The notes below the pieces were generated by a model. The model was not told where the DNA came from and searched no databases. It was given only the letters and a program-made list of their open reading frames with translations. A stretch of DNA of 9,388 nucleotides from Candidatus Egerieousia excrementavium (GTDB lineage Bacteria > Bacteroidota > Bacteroidia > Bacteroidales > UBA932). Location of the stretch: assembly GCA_017694275.1 (NCBI GenBank), contig JADINB010000086.1, positions 1 through 9,388 on the forward strand, given 5' to 3'. This document shows positions 7,719 to 9,388 of the stretch, piece after piece (the stretch's first letter is position 1; the number at the start of each line of letters is the position of its first letter). The position numbers were made by a program, and so were the translations under genes.

Positions 7719-9074
7719 ATGCGAAACAGATTCACTGTAATTCTTGCGGCTTTTATCCTGCCGCTATTTGCTGCAGCCCCTGCGGCGGCGCAGACCGTAC
7801 TCTCGTTGGAGGAGTGCATCTCTCTTGCAAAAGAGAACAACAATTCACTCTCTGCTGCAAGAAGTTCGAGAGATGCATCGAAGTATGACTTCAAGAGTGT
7901 GAGAGGAAACTTCTATCCCAGTCTTTCCCTTTCCGGGGCAGGGCTTTATTCTACGTCAGACGGCTCTCTGGCCGTTCCGGGCGGGAATCTGCCGGTTTTT
8001 GACGCCTCAGGAGTGCCTGCCGGTTATACGGCATACTTTCCCGGACTTGGAATAGATTACAAGCTCGATTGGATTTTTCAGGGCGGAATCTTGTTGCAGC
8101 AGCCTCTCTATATGGGTGGCAAGATACGTTCCGGTTATAAAATGGCCAAATCTGCCGCAAACATTGCAGAGCAGAATATCAGGGTTACAGAGGCCGAGGT
8201 GGTTGTGGAGACCTCCAAGGCATATATGAATGCCGTGAGGGCCAAGGAAATGAAAATCGTGGCCGAAAAATATAACGCTCTGGTGCAAAATCTCATGAAA
8301 GATGTGCAGAGCGCTTACAGGCACGGTATGGTGTCGAAAAACGATTTGCTGAAGGTAGAGGTAAGGCTGAATGAGAGCAACCTTGCCATGAAAAGGGCCG
8401 AAAACGCCCAAAGGCTGGCAACAATGAATCTGTGCCACGCAATAGGCCGTCCGCTTACCGAAAAGATAGAGGTAAGTGAAACAATACCCCAGTATGACGC
8501 ACTTCCCGATGCCGATGCGGCCATAACCGGGCGGCCGGAGTTCATGATGCTGGAGCAGAAGAGCGAACTTGCGAAGAGGCAGGTAAAGATGGCACGCAGC
8601 GAGTCTCTCCCGCAGCTTGCGCTTGTTGGAAGTTACGGTTATATGCATGGTCTTAAACTGAACGATGCCAATCTTTTCGGCGGTTGGGACTTTACGGCCG
8701 GCGTAACTCTTTCGATTCCTATATTCAATTTCGGAGCCAGGGCGAACAAGGTGCGTGCCGCAAAGGCCAGATATGAGCAGACTCTCTCAGAAGTGGAGGA
8801 TGCAAACGAACTTATGACGCTGGAAGTGACCCTTGCCGCAAATAACCTTGACGAAGCCATTCTGGAGCAGAGTCTGGCGCAGGTTTCGCTCGAAACTGCA
8901 ACGGAAAATCTTAGAATGAGCGAGAGCCAGTACAAGGCGGGCGTGGAGCAGTTGACAGATTTGCTGGAGGCGCAGCTGATGTGGCAGCAGGCAGAACAGC
9001 AGTATATAGACGCTAATATTGGTGCCTATGTGAAATGGATTGAGTATCAAAAGGCCACGGGTAGTATCAATTAG
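7719..9074 (+). CDS. TolC-like outer-membrane efflux channel (OEP family)
   Basis: Outer-membrane factor that forms the exit duct of the pump. A Sec signal peptide is clear: MRNR, a hydrophobic stretch, then APAAAQ with likely cleavage after Ala24. Two OEP repeats are present, about residues 27-245 and 268-451. Each carries the hallmark strand-turn: QPLYMGGK (128-135) in the first and IPIFNFGARA (333-342) in the second. Long amphipathic helices rich in Ala, Glu, Lys and Gln follow each of them (about 136-240 and 341-430), as expected for the periplasmic coiled-coil tunnel. YKAGVEQLTDLLEAQ (405-419) is a typical family motif. The 451 residues are normal. The gene starts 5 bases after the permease stop, so it is the third gene of the operon, in the common adaptor-permease-channel order. 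No clear terminator follows; the tRNA promoter begins almost at once. Confidence 0.94.
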   Translation: MRNRFTVILAAFILPLFAAAPAAAQTVLSLEECISLAKENNNSLSAARSSRDASKYDFKSVRGNFYPSLSLSGAGLYSTSDGSLAVPGGNLPVFDASGVPAGYTAYFPGLGIDYKLDWIFQGGILLQQPLYMGGKIRSGYKMAKSAANIAEQNIRVTEAEVVVETSKAYMNAVRAKEMKIVAEKYNALVQNLMKDVQSAYRHGMVSKNDLLKVEVRLNESNLAMKRAENAQRLATMNLCHAIGRPLTEKIEVSETIPQYDALPDADAAITGRPEFMMLEQKSELAKRQVKMARSESLPQLALVGSYGYMHGLKLNDANLFGGWDFTAGVTLSIPIFNFGARANKVRAAKARYEQTLSEVEDANELMTLEVTLAANNLDEAILEQSLAQVSLETATENLRMSESQYKAGVEQLTDLLEAQLMWQQAEQQYIDANIGAYVKWIEYQKATGSIN

Positions 9075-9079
9075 TTTTT

Positions 9080-9110
9080 TTTGACAATTTACAATCATTG
9101 CTTACCTTTG
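9080..9110 (+). promoter_or_regulatory. Bacteroidota-type promoter of the tRNA-Leu gene
   Basis: TTTG (9080-9083), a spacer of exactly 19 bases, then TACCTTTG (9103-9110) match the Bacteroidota -33/-7 consensus TTTG / TAnnTTTG in full. Transcription should start near 9117, a few bases before the mature tRNA 5' end at 9124. The -33 box begins only 5 bases after the stop codon of the channel gene. Confidence 0.85.
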
Positions 9111-9123
9111 CATCCTGTTGTGG

Positions 9124-9209
9124 GCTCAGGTGGTGGAATTGGTAGACACGCAGGACTTAAAATCCTGTGAACAGAAATGTTCGTACGGGTTCGATTCCCG
9201 TCCCGAGCA
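9124..9209 (+). tRNA. tRNA-Leu (anticodon UAA)
   Basis: Class II tRNA of 86 bases without an encoded CCA. Acceptor strands are GCTCAGG (9124-9130) and CCCGAGC (9202-9208), with discriminator A9209. The D arm contains the typical GAATTGGTAGACAC. The anticodon arm is CAGGA-CTTAAAA-TCCTG, giving anticodon TAA and decoding UUA. The long variable arm GAACA-GAAA-TGTTC is characteristic of tRNA-Leu. The T arm is ACGGG-TTCGATT-CCCGT. Fold drawn by hand, six of seven acceptor pairs are canonical; position 5 is A facing C (A9128, C9204). All other features look functional, and the gene has a strong promoter. Confidence 0.95.
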
Positions 9210-9221
9210 CTGTCTCTGAAG

Positions 9222-9257
9222 GGGGCTGTGTCAAAATGAATGTTTTGATGCAGCCCC
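9222..9257. repeat. Long inverted repeat after the tRNA (IS-end-like, possible terminator)
   Basis: The arms GGGGCTG-TG-TCAAAA (9222-9236) and TTTTGA-TG-CAGCCCC (9243-9257) are complementary at 13 of 15 positions around a 6-base loop. It begins 13 bases after the tRNA 3' end, so it may serve as the tRNA terminator, though only ATTAAGG follows and there is no T-run. The left arm GGGGCTGTGTCAAAA also resembles the ends of some insertion sequences as I remember them (I cannot verify the family), so it may be two facing ends of a mobile element. Confidence 0.65.
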
Positions 9258-9262
9258 ATTAA

Positions 9263-9381
9263 GGTGTGTAAGAGTTAGCAAAATGCAAGGCATTGAGGAT
9301 GAGGGCGACAGGAGTTTACTGGAGTAGATGACTTAGCCCGAATTCCGAAAATAACGCAGCAGTTTGCAATTATGACACACC
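9263..9381. repeat. 119-bp inverted-repeat-bounded non-coding element (MITE-like or IS-end relic)
   Basis: The left arm (9263-9286), starting GGTGTGT and ending GCAAAATGC, matches the reverse complement of the right arm (9359-9381), starting GCAGTTTGC and ending ACACACC, at 19 of 24 aligned positions with one gap. The roughly 70 bases between the arms contain GGGC (9303-9306) and GCCC (9336-9339) and an inner TTTAC-TGGA-GTAGA hairpin (9315-9328), so a single strand could fold along its whole length. There is no coding frame. The structure suggests a small non-autonomous mobile element or the non-coding end of an insertion sequence continuing past the window. Confidence 0.5.
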
Positions 9382-9388
9382 GTCCTTT

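Noticed and set aside
8007..8648. Minus-strand open frame (213 codons) inside the TolC-like gene
   Set aside because: Antisense shadow of the channel gene, with a His/Leu/Cys-rich translation and no start-site support.
9189..9388. tRNA-Leu 3' end as an integrase attachment site
   Set aside because: No direct repeat of the T-arm or acceptor sequence was found downstream within the window, and no integrase gene is visible, so an att site cannot be supported.
1..9388. CRISPR arrays, riboswitches, phage or defence-system genes
   Set aside because: No regularly spaced repeats, no recognised riboswitch core, and no defence, phage or transposase protein motifs were seen on either strand.

Overview
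The window looks like a chromosomal stretch from a Bacteroidota, most likely Bacteroidales, genome. The clearest sign is the promoter in front of the tRNA gene, a TTTG box, exactly 19 bases, then TACCTTTG, which matches the Bacteroidota -33/-7 consensus (TTTG / TAnnTTTG). Weak or absent Shine-Dalgarno sequences, frequent ATA, AGA and AGG codons, and an AAA_14/DUF4143 ATPase relic fit the same group. I cannot name a genus.

Layout from left to right. Bases 3-86 hold an open frame that may be the last 27 codons of a gene running in from outside. Bases 144-1067 (+) are the 3' part of an AAA_14/DUF4143 ATPase gene: the Walker A half is gone and the Walker B region is altered, so it is called a pseudogene. 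It converges on an EamA-type drug/metabolite transporter (1143-2036, -). That gene is divergent from a CNNM/CorC-like 'hemolysin family' membrane protein with a CBS pair (2153-3448, +).

Bases 3536-9074 (+) form a compact operon for a complete tripartite RND efflux pump: a periplasmic adaptor lipoprotein, an AcrB-like inner-membrane permease of 1039 residues, and a TolC-like outer-membrane channel. The first two genes overlap by ATGA, and the third starts 5 bases after the second ends. Together they should carry compounds from the periplasm or inner membrane across the outer membrane, driven by the proton gradient. No regulator gene lies beside the operon in this window. The 87-base leader in front of it holds several small inverted repeats.

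The right end holds a tRNA-Leu(UAA) gene with its own promoter directly behind the channel gene. After it comes about 175 bases of non-coding DNA rich in inverted repeats (9218-9388), with GTGTCA boxes facing inward at both ends. It looks like a small mobile-element relic, a MITE-like element or the end of an insertion sequence.

I did not find a convincing undescribed multi-gene system. The best leads are the repeat structure after the tRNA, the decayed ATPase, the structured leader of the efflux operon, and atypical residues in the proton relay of the permease.
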